Assembly (NCBI RefSeq): GCF_900114355.1
Contig: NZ_FOSS01000004.1
Span: 572,577 to 636,576 of the forward strand
Direction of reading: 5' to 3'
DNA: 64,000 bases
Source of the DNA: Lysobacter sp. cf310
GTDB lineage: Bacteria; Pseudomonadota; Gammaproteobacteria; Xanthomonadales; Xanthomonadaceae
The notes beneath the pieces are model-generated. The model made no database searches. It worked only from the letters and a program-made list of their open reading frames with translations, and was not told the DNA's origin. Below, piece after piece: positions 52,097 through 62,083 of the stretch. The number at the start of each line of letters is the position of its first letter. Position 1 is the first letter of the stretch. The position numbers were made by a program, and so were the translations under genes.

Positions 52097-54412
52097 ATGG
52101 TGGATCTGAAGATGGAACGGCCCAAGCTGTCGGCCGAGCAACTCAAACCGCTACGCCCGGTCGCGATCGTGCTGTGCGCGCTGTTGGCGGCCTGGTTCGC
52201 CTGGAGCGGCTGGCAGCAGCATCGCGACAACGCGCGCCGCAGCGGGATCGAGCGCGCGCGCGACGCGGCGATCGAAGCCGCCAAGACCGGCCTGGCCGCC
52301 GAACTCAAGCGTCTGGACGAACGCCTGGCCTCGGCGCCGGTGCAGACCGCGCTGGGCGCGGGCGATCTGGCCGCGGCCGCGCGCGAACTGGGCAAGGACT
52401 GGCCCGGCGCCAGCGACGCCGTGGTCCTGCGCAGCGATCTGACCGCCGAATACGCCGCCCTGCCCAAGGGCGGCTACGGTCGTCTGGCCGCGATGGAAGC
52501 GGCGATCGCCAACGACAAGCCGGTGGCCTGGATCGCGCGCGACGGCGCCCAGCCCAGCCTGGCCCTGGCCGCGCCCGCGCGCGCCGGGCAGCAGGCGGTC
52601 GGCGTGGCCTTCCTGCGCCTGCCGCTGCAGCGCGTGAGCCAGGGCATCGAAGGCGCCTCGGTCTCCAGCGACACCTACCTGGCCTTGCGTCAGGGCGGCT
52701 ACAGCGTGATCGAGCGCGGCGACACCTCGCTCGCCGACGGCGCCGAAGCGCTCGCGGCCAAGATTCCCGACAGCGACCTGCGCGTCGCCGCCGCCATTCC
52801 CGACATCGCCGGCGGCCCGCTCGGCCTGGGCGCGATCGGCTGCTTCGGCGCCGCCGCGATCCTGGCGCTGTTGGCGCTGATGGCCTGGCGCGCGCCCAAG
52901 CGGCGCCGCGGCGCCGCGGTCGCCACCGAAGAAGAAGGTCCGTCGCAGACCCTGTCCGAAGCGATGGAGCAACAGCCGGCGCCGCCGCCGATCGAACTGC
53001 CGGTCGACGTCAAATCGCCGCTGCCGGCCAAGGCGGTCGCGATCGACCGCAGCATCTTCCGCGCCTACGACGTGCGCGGCATCGTCGGCAAAACCCTGGA
53101 CGCCGGCGTCGCCGAACTGATCGGCCACTCGGTCGGTTCGCTGATGCACGAGCAGGGCCTGACCGACATCGTGGTCGGCCGCGACGGCCGCCTGTCCGGC
53201 CCGGCCATGGTCGAAGGCCTGATCGCCGGCCTGCGCAAGGCCGGCCGCAACGTGATCGACATCGGCATGGCGCCGACGCCGGTGATCTACTTCGGCGCCT
53301 ATCACCTGCGCGCCGGTTCCTGCATCTCGGTCACCGGCAGCCACAATCCGCCCGACTACAACGGCTTCAAGATCGTGGTCGGCGGCGAAACCCTGTCCGG
53401 CGACGCGATCACCGATCTGTACGCGCGCATCGCCGACGACCGCCTGCACCTGGGCGATCTGGGCTCGCTGTCCGAGCGCGACATCGGCGAGGACTACGTC
53501 CAGCGCATCGCCTCGGACGTGCAGATCGACCGCCCGCTCAAGGTCGTGGTCGACGCCGGCAACGGCGTGGCCGGCGACATCGGCCCGCGCGTGCTCACCG
53601 CGATCGGCGCCGAGGTCACGCCGCTGTACTGCGACATCGACGGCACCTTCCCCAACCACCATCCGGATCCGAGCGAGCCGCACAATCTGGCCGACCTGAT
53701 CAAGATGGTGCAGCGCCTGGACGCCGACCTGGGCGTGGCCTTCGACGGCGACGGCGACCGCCTGGGCGTGGTCACCCGCGACGGCCAGAACATCTTCCCC
53801 GACCGCCTGCTGATGCTGTTCGCCGCCGACGTGCTGGAACGCAACCCGGGCGCGATGATCATCTACGACGTCAAGTGCACCGGCCGCCTGCCCGGCCAGA
53901 TCCTGCGCCACGGCGGCAGCCCGCTGATGTGGAAGACCGGGCATTCGCTGATCAAGGCCAAGATGCGCGAGACCGACGCCGAGCTGGCCGGCGAGATGAG
54001 CGGCCACTTCTTCTTCAAGGAGCGCTGGTTCGGTTTCGACGACGGCATCTACGCCGCCGCGCGCCTGCTCGAAATCCTGGCCGCGCGTCCGCAAAGCGCC
54101 AGCGAAACCCTGTCCGCGCTGCCCGACGGCGTGTCCACGCCGGAGATCAAGGTCGACGCGCCCGACGGCGACCCGCACACCTTCGTCGACCGTTTCCTGC
54201 AGCAGGCCCAGTTCGAGGGCGCGCGCCTGTCGACCATCGACGGCCTGCGTGTGGACTACGCCGACGGCTGGGGCCTGGTGCGCGCCTCCAACACCACGCC
54301 GGTGCTGGTGCTGCGCTTCGACGCCGACTCGCGCGAGTCGCTGGGCCGCATCCAGGCCGCGTTCCGCTCGCAGCTGCTGGCGGTGGATCCCACGCTCAAC
54401 CTGCCGTTCTGA
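52097..54412 (+). CDS. algC: AlgC, phosphomannomutase/phosphoglucomutase with membrane-anchored N-terminal domain
   Basis: The product has 771 aa. The catalytic part (~315-771) has the phosphoserine loop TGSHNP (S415), metal site DGDGDRLG, sugar-binding GEMSGHFFFK and the phosphate-binding RASNTTPVLVLRF. About 310 extra residues precede it: a transmembrane helix at ~20-38, a ~200-residue probably periplasmic domain, a second helix at ~243-264 and a Pro-rich linker. It interconverts mannose and glucose 6- and 1-phosphates for LPS and exopolysaccharide precursors. The extra domain resembles a sensor. GGAACG precedes ATG 52097. A strong terminator follows. Confidence 0.93.
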   Translation: MVDLKMERPKLSAEQLKPLRPVAIVLCALLAAWFAWSGWQQHRDNARRSGIERARDAAIEAAKTGLAAELKRLDERLASAPVQTALGAGDLAAAARELGKDWPGASDAVVLRSDLTAEYAALPKGGYGRLAAMEAAIANDKPVAWIARDGAQPSLALAAPARAGQQAVGVAFLRLPLQRVSQGIEGASVSSDTYLALRQGGYSVIERGDTSLADGAEALAAKIPDSDLRVAAAIPDIAGGPLGLGAIGCFGAAAILALLALMAWRAPKRRRGAAVATEEEGPSQTLSEAMEQQPAPPPIELPVDVKSPLPAKAVAIDRSIFRAYDVRGIVGKTLDAGVAELIGHSVGSLMHEQGLTDIVVGRDGRLSGPAMVEGLIAGLRKAGRNVIDIGMAPTPVIYFGAYHLRAGSCISVTGSHNPPDYNGFKIVVGGETLSGDAITDLYARIADDRLHLGDLGSLSERDIGEDYVQRIASDVQIDRPLKVVVDAGNGVAGDIGPRVLTAIGAEVTPLYCDIDGTFPNHHPDPSEPHNLADLIKMVQRLDADLGVAFDGDGDRLGVVTRDGQNIFPDRLLMLFAADVLERNPGAMIIYDVKCTGRLPGQILRHGGSPLMWKTGHSLIKAKMRETDAELAGEMSGHFFFKERWFGFDDGIYAAARLLEILAARPQSASETLSALPDGVSTPEIKVDAPDGDPHTFVDRFLQQAQFEGARLSTIDGLRVDYADGWGLVRASNTTPVLVLRFDADSRESLGRIQAAFRSQLLAVDPTLNLPF

Positions 54413-54446
54413 TCGGTGCCGGCCTCGCGCCGGCATTGCCGCAAAA

Positions 54447-54478
54447 AAAACGACCGGCTCTGGCCGGTCGTTTTGTTT
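54447..54478. terminator. Bidirectional Rho-independent terminator after algC
   Basis: CGACCGGC (54451-54458) and GCCGGTCG (54463-54470) form a perfect stem with a TCTG loop, flanked by a run of eight A on the left and TTTTGTTTT on the right. It can terminate algC and the convergent gene ending at 54539. Confidence 0.93.
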
Positions 54479-54538
54479 TCAGTGCCGCGCGATCCGCAAG
54501 CTTGCGCGCAGGCTACTCGCGCTTCGCGCGAGCTTCGT

Positions 54539-55192
54539 TCAACCGCCCGCACGCGCCGCCTCGGCGGCCTTCATGCTGTTGTAGCGCTGCAGCGCCGCGT
54601 TCAGATCCTCGTCGATCGAGGCGCGCTCGGTTTTCTGTTGGGCCAGGATGCTCTGTTGGCGCAGCAGTTCGGCGTGCTGGTTGCGGATGTTCTCGGACAG
54701 GCCGCCGCCGACCGGCTTGCCGCTGAGTTCGTTCTCGCCGGCTTTGCGCAGCAGGCTCAGCAGGCTCTGGCGACGGCCTTCGACGCCCAGCTGCGAGGCT
54801 TTCACGGTCTCGTCCATCACCGCGATGCGTTCCTGGAACGCGCGCCGCAGGTCGGCCTCGGTGGCGTAGGACTGGGCCATGGCGATGTCGCGGCGGGCCT
54901 TGGCCTCTTCGGCCATGGCGGCGATGCGCGCGGTTTCGGCCTGGGCGGCGGCGGCGGCGCGCTCCTCGGCGGTCAGGGCGCGGCCGACCTGGGCGGTGGC
55001 CAGGCCGCTCTTGGCGCTGAACTCGGTGCGCGCGCTGTCGACCGCGCTGGCCGGCAGGGCGTCGCCGCAGACCTTGCGGCCGTTCTCGTTCCAGCAGTAG
55101 AGCTTCTTCTTCGGCGCGTCCTGGGCGACCGCGACGGTGGCGGTCAGCGCCAGCAGCACGGCGCCGGTCAGCAGCGAGTGGATCTTGTTCAT
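54539..55192 (-). CDS. Exported coiled-coil protein with DUF4124-like N-terminus
   Basis: The product has 217 aa with a signal peptide (residues 1-23, ends AVAQ). KKKLYCWNENGRKVCGDALP at ~28-47 resembles the small DUF4124 module with its paired cysteines. The rest (~55-215) is a charged, Ala-rich coiled coil (AEERAAAAAQAETARIAAMAEEAKARRDIA ... ILAQQKTERASIDEDL). A periplasmic structural or adaptor role is possible; the function is unknown. It is the last gene of a minus-strand stretch that also includes pyrE, 148 bases upstream. Confidence 0.72.
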   Translation of the reverse strand: MNKIHSLLTGAVLLALTATVAVAQDAPKKKLYCWNENGRKVCGDALPASAVDSARTEFSAKSGLATAQVGRALTAEERAAAAAQAETARIAAMAEEAKARRDIAMAQSYATEADLRRAFQERIAVMDETVKASQLGVEGRRQSLLSLLRKAGENELSGKPVGGGLSENIRNQHAELLRQQSILAQQKTERASIDEDLNAALQRYNSMKAAEAARAGG

Positions 55193-55340
55193 GTCGGCTC
55201 CCTGCCATCGCGATGCATGGGTCATGGGACAGAACTGACGCAAGAGTCGGGCCATCTGAGCACCTTGAGCGTGCAACCGGCGTCACGATTCCATCAACGG
55301 ATCCGGCCGGGCGCACCCGGCCAGCCGCGTACCGCGGAAT

Positions 55341-56003
55341 TCAGGCCCCGGCGTGGCTGCCATAACGCTCGCGGTAGTCGAGCAAGCGCGCGCGCTGGGC
55401 GCCGAATTCGGCGCTTTCGCCGGTGAAGGCCAGCAGGTCGGCCAGGCTGGCGACCGCGATCACCGGCAGGCCTTGTTCGATTGCGACAGTTTCTGCCGCC
55501 GAGCGTCGCGATGTGGCCGGGTCGACGGCTTCCTGGCGGTCCAGCGCGATCACGATGCCGGCCGCGCTGCCGCCGGCCTCGGCGATGATCGCCAGCGCTT
55601 CGCGGATCGCGGTGCCGGCGGTGATCACGTCGTCGACGATCAAGACCCGGCGCCCGGCCAGCGGCGCGCCGATCAGACTGCCGCCCTCGCCGTGGGTCTT
55701 GGCTTCCTTGCGGTTGAACGCCAGCGGCAGGTCGCGGCCGCGGCGCGCGTACTCGCAGGCCAGCGCGGTCGCCAGCGGGATGCCCTTGTAGGCGGGCCCG
55801 AACAGCAGGTCGAAGCCCAGACCGTGGGCGTCGATGGCGTCGGCGTAGCAGCCGGCCAGTTCGGCCAGCGCGGCGCCGGAGTCGAAGCGGCCGGCGTTGA
55901 AGAAATAGGGGCTGCTGCGACCCGACTTGAGGGTGAATTCGCCGAAACGCAGGGCGTCGGCGCGCAGGGCGAGCTGAAGGAAGCGGGAGCGATGGTCGGT
56001 CAT
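55341..56003 (-). CDS. pyrE: Orotate phosphoribosyltransferase
   Basis: The product has 220 aa. The PRPP-binding motif VLIVDDVITAGTA is near residue 128. Lysine-rich FNRKEAKTHGEGG forms the flexible loop, and FGPAYKGIPL and the N-terminal FTLKSGRSSPYFFNAG are typical. It converts orotate and PRPP to OMP in pyrimidine synthesis. ATG 56003 gives the standard start. A GNAT acetyltransferase gene ends 26 bases upstream on the same strand, so the two may share a promoter in the gap before exonuclease III. Confidence 0.95.
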   Translation of the reverse strand: MTDHRSRFLQLALRADALRFGEFTLKSGRSSPYFFNAGRFDSGAALAELAGCYADAIDAHGLGFDLLFGPAYKGIPLATALACEYARRGRDLPLAFNRKEAKTHGEGGSLIGAPLAGRRVLIVDDVITAGTAIREALAIIAEAGGSAAGIVIALDRQEAVDPATSRRSAAETVAIEQGLPVIAVASLADLLAFTGESAEFGAQRARLLDYRERYGSHAGA

Positions 56004-56029
56004 GGGGCGTGCGGGTGGGGGCGTGGGGA

Positions 56030-56551
56030 TCAATCGGTGACGGCCGGCTGCAGCCGGCGCAGCATCAGGTGCTGCGGGCCGGCGGCGCCGCCCAGGAACA
56101 GTTCGCCGGTGTCGACGAAGCCGGAGCGCCGGTAGGCGGCGATCGCGGCCAGGTTGCGGCAGTTGACGGTCAGGGCCAGCAGCCGGCGTTGCGGATGACG
56201 TCGGCGCAGGTCCTCGCAGCAGGCGTCCATGGCGCGCGCGCCGTAGCCGCGGCCCTGGCGTTGGCGGTCGATCACCACCGCGCGCAGGCCCACGCTGGGC
56301 TCGTCGAAGGCGCGCCCGCCGACCGCGGCCGGATGGAAATCCAGGCGGTAGAAGCCGACCACCTCGTCGTCGGCCAGCACCGCCATGGCCTCGCTGTCGG
56401 GGTCGCGGCGGGTGTCGTCGAGGTTGAAGGCGGTGTCGCCGACGAACTGCAGCTGCTCGGGCGCCACCTGCAGCGCGCGCACCGCATCGGCCAGGCGGTC
56501 GTCGACGGGGACGACGCGGACGATCGCGGTCGCGGCAGGGGCGGAAGGCAT
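56030..56551 (-). CDS. GNAT-family N-acetyltransferase
   Basis: The product has 173 aa. The acetyl-CoA-binding motif RQRQGRGYGARAMDACCEDLR (about residues 96-116) and the following VNCRNLAAIAAYRRSGF are typical of GNAT enzymes. The substrate is unknown. The ATG at 56551 was chosen because the frame open further upstream overlaps the divergent promoter. It lies just upstream of pyrE, probably in one transcript, and is divergent from the exonuclease III gene with only 68 bases between. Confidence 0.86.
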   Translation of the reverse strand: MPSAPAATAIVRVVPVDDRLADAVRALQVAPEQLQFVGDTAFNLDDTRRDPDSEAMAVLADDEVVGFYRLDFHPAAVGGRAFDEPSVGLRAVVIDRQRQGRGYGARAMDACCEDLRRRHPQRRLLALTVNCRNLAAIAAYRRSGFVDTGELFLGGAAGPQHLMLRRLQPAVTD

Positions 56552-56619
56552 GCGGGCATGATAGGCCACCGGCGCCCGGGCCATTGCTATGATCGCCCGC
56601 ATCACGCTCGGGAGTGCGC

Positions 56620-57393
56620 ATGCGCATCATCAGCTTCAACGCCAACGGCCTGCGCTCGGCGGCCACCAAGGGCTTCTTCGACTGGTTCCGCACTCAGAAC
56701 GCGGACGTGCTGTGCATCCAGGAAACCAAGGCCCAGGAGCACCAGCTCACCGGCCCGGCCTTCCTGCCCGAGGGCTACCGCGCCTACTTCCGCGACGCGA
56801 TCACCAAGAAGGGATACAGCGGCGTCGCCATATATTCCAAGCGCGAGCCCGACGAGGTTCGCACCGCGATGGGTTGGGCGCCGTTCGACGACGAAGGCCG
56901 CTACATCGAGGCCCGTTACGGCAATCTCAGCGTGGTCTCGTTCTATATCCCGTCCGGTTCCTCGGGCGAGCTGCGCCAGGGCTTCAAGTTCGAGGTCATG
57001 GACTGGCTCAAGCCCAAGCTCGACGAATGGCTGCGCAGCGGCCGCGAGTACGTGCTGTGCGGCGACTGGAACATCGTGCGCAGCCGCCTGGACATCAAGA
57101 ACTGGACCAGCAACCAGAAGAACTCCGGCTGCCTGCCGCCCGAGCGCGAATGGCTGAACGGCGTATGCGCCGACGACGAGGGCTGGGTCGATACCTATCG
57201 CGCGCTGCGCCCCGAGGGTCAGGACTACACCTGGTGGAGCAACCGCGGCGGCGCGCGCGGCAACGACGTGGGTTGGCGCATCGACTACCAGCTGGCCACG
57301 CCGGGCCTGCGCGAGCGCCTGCGCGCCTGCGCGATCCAGAAGGAACCGCGCTTCTCCGACCACGCGCCGTTCATCGTCGACTATGAGCTCTGA
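56620..57393 (+). CDS. Exodeoxyribonuclease III (ExoA/Xth-type AP endonuclease)
   Basis: The product has 257 aa. The active-site series is complete: NANG near 7-10, QETK with the metal Glu near 36-39, GDWNIV near 147-152 and SDHAPF near the C-terminus. It repairs abasic sites and trims 3' ends in base-excision repair. The GGAG at 56611-56614 supports ATG 56620; an in-frame GTG two codons upstream is less likely. The 3' end overlaps ampG by 11 bases. Confidence 0.93.
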   Translation: MRIISFNANGLRSAATKGFFDWFRTQNADVLCIQETKAQEHQLTGPAFLPEGYRAYFRDAITKKGYSGVAIYSKREPDEVRTAMGWAPFDDEGRYIEARYGNLSVVSFYIPSGSSGELRQGFKFEVMDWLKPKLDEWLRSGREYVLCGDWNIVRSRLDIKNWTSNQKNSGCLPPEREWLNGVCADDEGWVDTYRALRPEGQDYTWWSNRGGARGNDVGWRIDYQLATPGLRERLRACAIQKEPRFSDHAPFIVDYEL

Positions 57394-58999
57394 GGCCGCA
57401 GCGGCGAAGCCGCGCCCCGGCTGGCGGCAGGTGCTGAAAAGCCTGCGCGAGCCCAAGGTGCTGGCGATGCTGTTGCTGGGCTTCAGCTCGGGCATTCCGA
57501 TCTACCTGGTCGGCAACACGCTCGGGTTCTGGATGCGCGAGAACGCGATCGAGCTGTCGACGATCGGCTTCCTGTCCTGGGTCGGCCTGGCCTACTCGCT
57601 GAAGTTCCTGTGGGCGCCGCTGGTCGACAAGACCGACGCGCCGCTGTTCGGGCGCTGGCTCGGCCGTCGCCGCGGCTGGATGCTGCTGACCCAGATCGTC
57701 GCCAGTGCCGCGCTGCTGGGCATGGCCCTGGTCGAGCCGCACAAAGGGCAGTTGATGCTGGGCGGGGTGGCGTTGAACCACCTGCTGGTGTTCGGTGTGT
57801 TGGCGCTGGTGGTGGCGTTCGCCTCGGCGACCCAGGACATCGTGATCGACGCCTGGCGCATCGAGAGCGCCGACAACAACGAGGAGCAGGGCCTGCTGAC
57901 CGCCAGCGGCGCGCTGGGCTACCGCACCGCGCTGTTGGTCACCGATTCGCTGATCCTGATCCTGGCCGCGCGCGTGGGCTGGTCGGTGTCCTACGAGATC
58001 ATGGCCTTGCTGCTGGGCGTGGGCATGGCGGCGGTGTTCCTGGCGCGCGAATCGACCCGCTCGGTCGCGCAGCCCGTGCTGGAGATCGTCGATGCCGAGC
58101 AGGCCAAGCTCGGCGTGTCGGACGCGATGGTGCTGCGCTGGGTCGCGGCGCTGGCGCTCGGCGTGCTCGCGGTGGCGTACGAAGTCGCCAAACACAATTT
58201 CTGGGACGCCGCGTGGGGCTATCAGGACGCCGTGTTCGCCGTCGGCGTGACGCTGGCGCTATGGCTGTTGATGCGCCGCCCCAAGGACGGCAGGCCGGTG
58301 CCCGAGGCGACCTGGACCCGGCCGTTGGTGGGGCCGCTGCTGCGCTTTTTCGACGCGGTGGTCGGACCCTTGCTGATGTTCCTGCGCACCCACGGACAGT
58401 GGGCGCTGCTGATGCTGCTGGCGATCAGCCTGTACCGGCTGCCCGACTTCGTGTTCGGGCCGATGGCCAACCCGTTCTACGCCGATCTGGGCCTGGCCAA
58501 GGAAACCGTCGGCGCGGTGCGCGGTTCGGTCGGCACCGTCGCGACCATCGTCGGCATCGCCGCCGCGGGGCTGAGCGCGATCCGCTTCGGCTTCGTCCCG
58601 ACCCTGCTGGTGGGCGCGGTGCTGGGCCCGGGCTCCAATCTGGCCTACGCCTACCTGGCCATGCACGGCAGCGATCCGACCGTGTTCGCGATCGTCATGG
58701 CGATCGACAACTTCAGCAACGGCTACGCCGGCGTGGCCCTGGTGGGCTACATGTCCAGCCTGACCAGCGTCGGCTACACCGCCACCCAATACGCCCTGCT
58801 CAGTTCGTTCTATGCCATGCCCGGCAAATTCCTCAAGGGCCTGTCCGGCGTGGCGGTGGAGCACCTGGAAACCGGGCGCACCCTGCTGGAAGCCTATTCG
58901 CTGTTCTTCGTCGGCACCGCTCTGATCGGCATCCCGGCCTTGCTGTTGTGCCTGATCCTGGTCATGCGGCGTCCGGTCGCGGCCCCGGTGGCGGCCTGA
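57383..58999 (+). CDS. ampG: AmpG-like muropeptide permease
   Basis: The product has 538 aa and about 12-14 transmembrane helices, an MFS protein. AmpG markers include LLLGFSSGIPIYLVGNTLGFWMRE, FLWAPLVDKTDAPLFGRWLGRRRGW and ATQDIVIDAWRIE. It imports GlcNAc-anhydroMurNAc peptides for cell-wall recycling and for beta-lactamase induction signals. anmK, which acts on the same pathway, lies downstream on the other strand. The start overlaps the exonuclease gene. Two helices more than the minimal MFS are usual in this family. Confidence 0.9.
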   Translation: MSSEAAAAKPRPGWRQVLKSLREPKVLAMLLLGFSSGIPIYLVGNTLGFWMRENAIELSTIGFLSWVGLAYSLKFLWAPLVDKTDAPLFGRWLGRRRGWMLLTQIVASAALLGMALVEPHKGQLMLGGVALNHLLVFGVLALVVAFASATQDIVIDAWRIESADNNEEQGLLTASGALGYRTALLVTDSLILILAARVGWSVSYEIMALLLGVGMAAVFLARESTRSVAQPVLEIVDAEQAKLGVSDAMVLRWVAALALGVLAVAYEVAKHNFWDAAWGYQDAVFAVGVTLALWLLMRRPKDGRPVPEATWTRPLVGPLLRFFDAVVGPLLMFLRTHGQWALLMLLAISLYRLPDFVFGPMANPFYADLGLAKETVGAVRGSVGTVATIVGIAAAGLSAIRFGFVPTLLVGAVLGPGSNLAYAYLAMHGSDPTVFAIVMAIDNFSNGYAGVALVGYMSSLTSVGYTATQYALLSSFYAMPGKFLKGLSGVAVEHLETGRTLLEAYSLFFVGTALIGIPALLLCLILVMRRPVAAPVAA

Positions 59000-59073
59000 A
59001 CGTGAGCGACGGCGCTCACGATTCGCCGACGTTCATGCACAAAAGCAGGGGTTTGCTGAGGTAGAGTCACGAA

Positions 59074-59427
59074 ATGACCGATATCGTCCTGCACAACATC
59101 GATCCGGTGCTGGCCGAACGCATCCGCCGGGTCGCCGAGGCCCGCAACTGGGCCCCGGATCAGACCCTGATGCACCTGCTCGAGCACGGTCTGTTCGCCT
59201 GCGAGACCGAACTGGCCGCGCGTTTCAGCGATACCGACGCCAACGCCTTGCAAGCCGCGATCGCGGCTTTGGAGAGCGTGCCCAGCGATCCGGGCTATTC
59301 GCTGATCGGACGCGCCCCGCGTCCGGTCGACGAGGGCGATTGGGGCCACCAGGGCACCAGCCAGATCGACGCCGACCTGCAGCGACTGATCGACCAGGTG
59401 CCGGCCGGCAAGAATCAGGCCGGGTAA
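59074..59427 (+). CDS. Small protein with ribbon-helix-helix-like N-terminus
   Basis: The product has 117 aa. Residues 1-42 ([37 protein letters not shown]) fit the beta-helix-helix pattern of Arc/FitA-like DNA-binding proteins. The rest is acidic and probably disordered, with [22 protein letters not shown] at the end. No toxin gene is adjacent, so an antitoxin role is doubtful. It may be a regulator in the ampG-anmK region. Its last 13 bases overlap the convergent anmK gene. Family not recognised with confidence. Confidence 0.65.
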   Translation: MTDIVLHNIDPVLAERIRRVAEARNWAPDQTLMHLLEHGLFACETELAARFSDTDANALQAAIAALESVPSDPGYSLIGRAPRPVDEGDWGHQGTSQIDADLQRLIDQVPAGKNQAG

Positions 59428-60563
59428 ACCACCCCGAGCACGCGCGGCCCGCGCGCGCCGGTCACGCTGGGCAGATTGCCCGGCAGCCCGGCCAGGGTCT
59501 GCCGCGCCAGCCAGGCGAAGGCCATGGCTTCGACGAAATCCGGATCCAGGCCGTACACGGCGGTGGACTCCACGACCGTATCCGGCAGTTGCGCGCCGAT
59601 CGCGCGCAGCAGCTGCGCGTTGCGCACCCCGCCGCCGCAGACCAGCACCCGCCGGGTGGCCGGCTGCTGCGCGCGCAGGGCGTCGGCGATGGTGATCGCG
59701 CTGAGTTCCAGCAGGGTCGCCTGCACGTCCTCGGGGCGCTCGCCGCCGCTCAGGCGCGCGCGCACCCAGTCGAGGTGGAAATGCTCGCGGCCGGTGCTCT
59801 TGGGCGGCGGCAGGGCGAACCAGGGCTCGTCCAGCAAGCGCGTCAGCAGCTCCGGATCGGCCTCGCCCTGCGCCGCGTAGCCGCCGTCGGCGTCGTAGGC
59901 GCCGCCGCGGTGCAGCAGGTGCCAGGCGTCCATCAGACAGTTGGCCGGGCCGGTGTCGAAGCCGCGCACCGGGCCGTCCGCCGGCAGCAGGGTGTAGTTG
60001 GCGATGCCGCCCAGGTTCAGGACCGCGCGGTCCTCGTCGGGCGAGTGCAGCAGGGCGGCGTGGAAGGCCGGCACCAGCGGGGCGCCGTGGCCGCCGGCGG
60101 CGACGTCGCGGCGGCGGAAGTCCGCGACCGTGGCGATGCCGCAGCGCTCGGCGATGCGGTGGCCGTCGCCGAGCTGCCAGGTGAAGGGGTGGCGGCCGTC
60201 GTAGTAGGCGCCCTCGGGACGATGGCGCACGGTCTGGCCGTGCGAGCCGATCGCGCGCACGTCGTCCGCGCCGACCCCGGCCTCCGCCAGCAGCGCCCGC
60301 GCCGACTCGGCGAAGGCCTCGGCGATCTGCACGTCCAGGGTGCCCAGTTCTTCCAGCGACTGCGCGTCGCCGCCCTGGCCCAGCACCACCAGGCGCGCGC
60401 GTAGCGCATCGGTCCAGGCATAGGTGCGGCCCAGCACGAGCTCGCAATGCGGCGATCGGGCGGCGTCGAAACGCACCAGCGCGGCGTCGATGCCGTCGGC
60501 GCTGGTACCGGAGATCAAACCGACGAACAGCCCCGCGGCGGGGGCCTGCGCATTGTCGGGCAC
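59415..60563 (-). CDS. anmK: Anhydro-N-acetylmuramic acid kinase
   Basis: The product has 382 aa from GTG 60563. The N-terminal [18 protein letters not shown] motif is diagnostic, followed by [38 protein letters not shown] and the ATP-site [11 protein letters not shown]. It opens and phosphorylates anhydroMurNAc to MurNAc-6-P in peptidoglycan recycling, using material imported by AmpG. The start lies 8 bases after the M23 peptidase stop, so both are co-transcribed. The GTG start lacks a strong ribosome-binding site. Confidence 0.93.
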   Translation of the reverse strand: MPDNAQAPAAGLFVGLISGTSADGIDAALVRFDAARSPHCELVLGRTYAWTDALRARLVVLGQGGDAQSLEELGTLDVQIAEAFAESARALLAEAGVGADDVRAIGSHGQTVRHRPEGAYYDGRHPFTWQLGDGHRIAERCGIATVADFRRRDVAAGGHGAPLVPAFHAALLHSPDEDRAVLNLGGIANYTLLPADGPVRGFDTGPANCLMDAWHLLHRGGAYDADGGYAAQGEADPELLTRLLDEPWFALPPPKSTGREHFHLDWVRARLSGGERPEDVQATLLELSAITIADALRAQQPATRRVLVCGGGVRNAQLLRAIGAQLPDTVVESTAVYGLDPDFVEAMAFAWLARQTLAGLPGNLPSVTGARGPRVLGVVYPA

Positions 60564-60571
60564 TGCAGGCC

Positions 60572-62011
60572 TCAGGCCTTGGTCTTCTTCTTGGGCGCCA
60601 GCGCGCGCGACATCGGCGACACCGTCGGGGTGGCGTCGGCGTAGATGATGTTCTCGACCTGGCGGATACGCGCCAGCGCCACGCCGGTCTGCGAGCGGAA
60701 CTGCGCCAGCGGGGCGCCGCTCAGCGGCTCCGGCGGCGGCATCGTGATCGACAGCGGATTGCGGTGCACGCCGTTGACGCGGAATTCGTAATGCAGGTGC
60801 GGGCCGGTCGACATGCCGGTGGAACCGACGTAGCCGATCACCGTGCCCTGGGCGATGCGCTGGCCCGGACGGATCTTGCCGATGCGCGACATGTGCCCGT
60901 ACAGGGTGGTGTAGCCGCGGCCGTGGTCCAGCACCACCGCGTTGCCGTAACCGCCCATCCAGCCGGCCGATTTCACCCGCGCGTCGCCGGCGGCCATGAT
61001 CGGGGTGCCGCTGCCGGCCGCGTAGTCCACGCCCTTGTGCATGCGCATGCGGCCCAGCACCGGGTGGCGGCGCGCGCCGAAGCCCGAGCTCAGGCGCGCG
61101 TACGGAATCGGCATACGGATGAAGCTCTTCTTCAGCGGGCGGCCGTCGCCGGTGAAGTACTCGGCCTTGCCGTCGCGCTCGAAGCGGAAACCGGTGTGCA
61201 GCTTGCCGTCGCTGGTGAAGGTGGCCGCCAGCACCGGACCGGTGTTGACCAGCTCGCCCTCGCGCCAGGTCTGCTCGACCACCACGCTGAAACGATCGTT
61301 GGCGCCGACGTCTTCGTTGAAGTCGATGTCGTACTTGAAGATGTCGTCGGTGAGCGTGCGGATGTTGTTCGGGGTCAGGCCGACCTTGCGCGCCGAACGG
61401 AACAACGAGGAGCCGACCTTGCCGCTGAGCACCACGGTGCGGGTTTCGCTGGGGCGCGCGATCACCTTCTGGTAGATCTTGCCGCCGTCCAGCTTCAGTT
61501 CGACCTGATGGCTGTCGTCGCGGTCGTAGCGGAAGCTGCGCAGCGAGCCGTTGACCGGCATGTCGAAGGCCAGCTCGGTGCCCGGCTTCATCCGGGTCAG
61601 CGCCTGCTTGGCGCCCGGCTGCTCGAGAATCTGCTGCATGGTCGAGGACGGGATGTTCAACTGCTTGAACACCGCGCCCAGGGTCTGGCCGCGGTCGACG
61701 CGCACCAGCTGCCAGCTGTCGCCGATCTGACCCTTCGCGCGCGCCAACGGCAGCGGCGGCAGGGCCAGCGCCAGTGACTGGCGCGCGGCGTGCAAAGGCT
61801 TGGCGTTGCCGGGGCTGCTGAAGCCCGGCACGATCGCCAGCACCAGCATGCCCATGGTCGCGAACAGGCTGGCCTGCACCCACTGACGGCGCGACCAACG
61901 ACCATTGAATCCATCGGAAATATGACGTGCCAGCACCGGGCGGTGCAGAGCGGCCTCACGCAGTGCCTTCAGGCGTTCGCGCCGGTCCGTACCGGAATCG
62001 GGTGCGGTCAT
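60572..62011 (-). CDS. M23-family peptidoglycan endopeptidase (MepM-like)
   Basis: The product has 479 aa. A cytoplasmic head (~1-42) is followed by a signal-anchor helix (~45-66), an OapA/LysM-like module (~95-135, [17 protein letters not shown]), a linker domain and a C-terminal LytM domain. Zinc ligands appear in [18 protein letters not shown] (the Hx(n)D set) and HLH of GPHLHYEF. It cleaves peptide cross-links to allow wall growth. It forms an operon with anmK, and ampG lies nearby, giving a small peptidoglycan-recycling locus. An inverted repeat lies in the gap to the divergent tyrS. Confidence 0.92.
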   Translation of the reverse strand: MTAPDSGTDRRERLKALREAALHRPVLARHISDGFNGRWSRRQWVQASLFATMGMLVLAIVPGFSSPGNAKPLHAARQSLALALPPLPLARAKGQIGDSWQLVRVDRGQTLGAVFKQLNIPSSTMQQILEQPGAKQALTRMKPGTELAFDMPVNGSLRSFRYDRDDSHQVELKLDGGKIYQKVIARPSETRTVVLSGKVGSSLFRSARKVGLTPNNIRTLTDDIFKYDIDFNEDVGANDRFSVVVEQTWREGELVNTGPVLAATFTSDGKLHTGFRFERDGKAEYFTGDGRPLKKSFIRMPIPYARLSSGFGARRHPVLGRMRMHKGVDYAAGSGTPIMAAGDARVKSAGWMGGYGNAVVLDHGRGYTTLYGHMSRIGKIRPGQRIAQGTVIGYVGSTGMSTGPHLHYEFRVNGVHRNPLSITMPPPEPLSGAPLAQFRSQTGVALARIRQVENIIYADATPTVSPMSRALAPKKKTKA

Positions 62012-62083
62012 CGATGGAATCCCCTGCGAAAGGTGTGAAGGCTGTGTAGCGGCGTTACCATAGTCATGCGAGCAACGTGCGTC

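Noticed and set aside
52151..54436. Long minus-strand open frame opposite algC
   Set aside because: Low-complexity translation and full overlap with a well-supported gene; no ribosome-binding site or family motif.
59074..59427. Antitoxin of a toxin-antitoxin pair
   Set aside because: The N-terminus is RHH-like, but no small toxin gene lies on either side.
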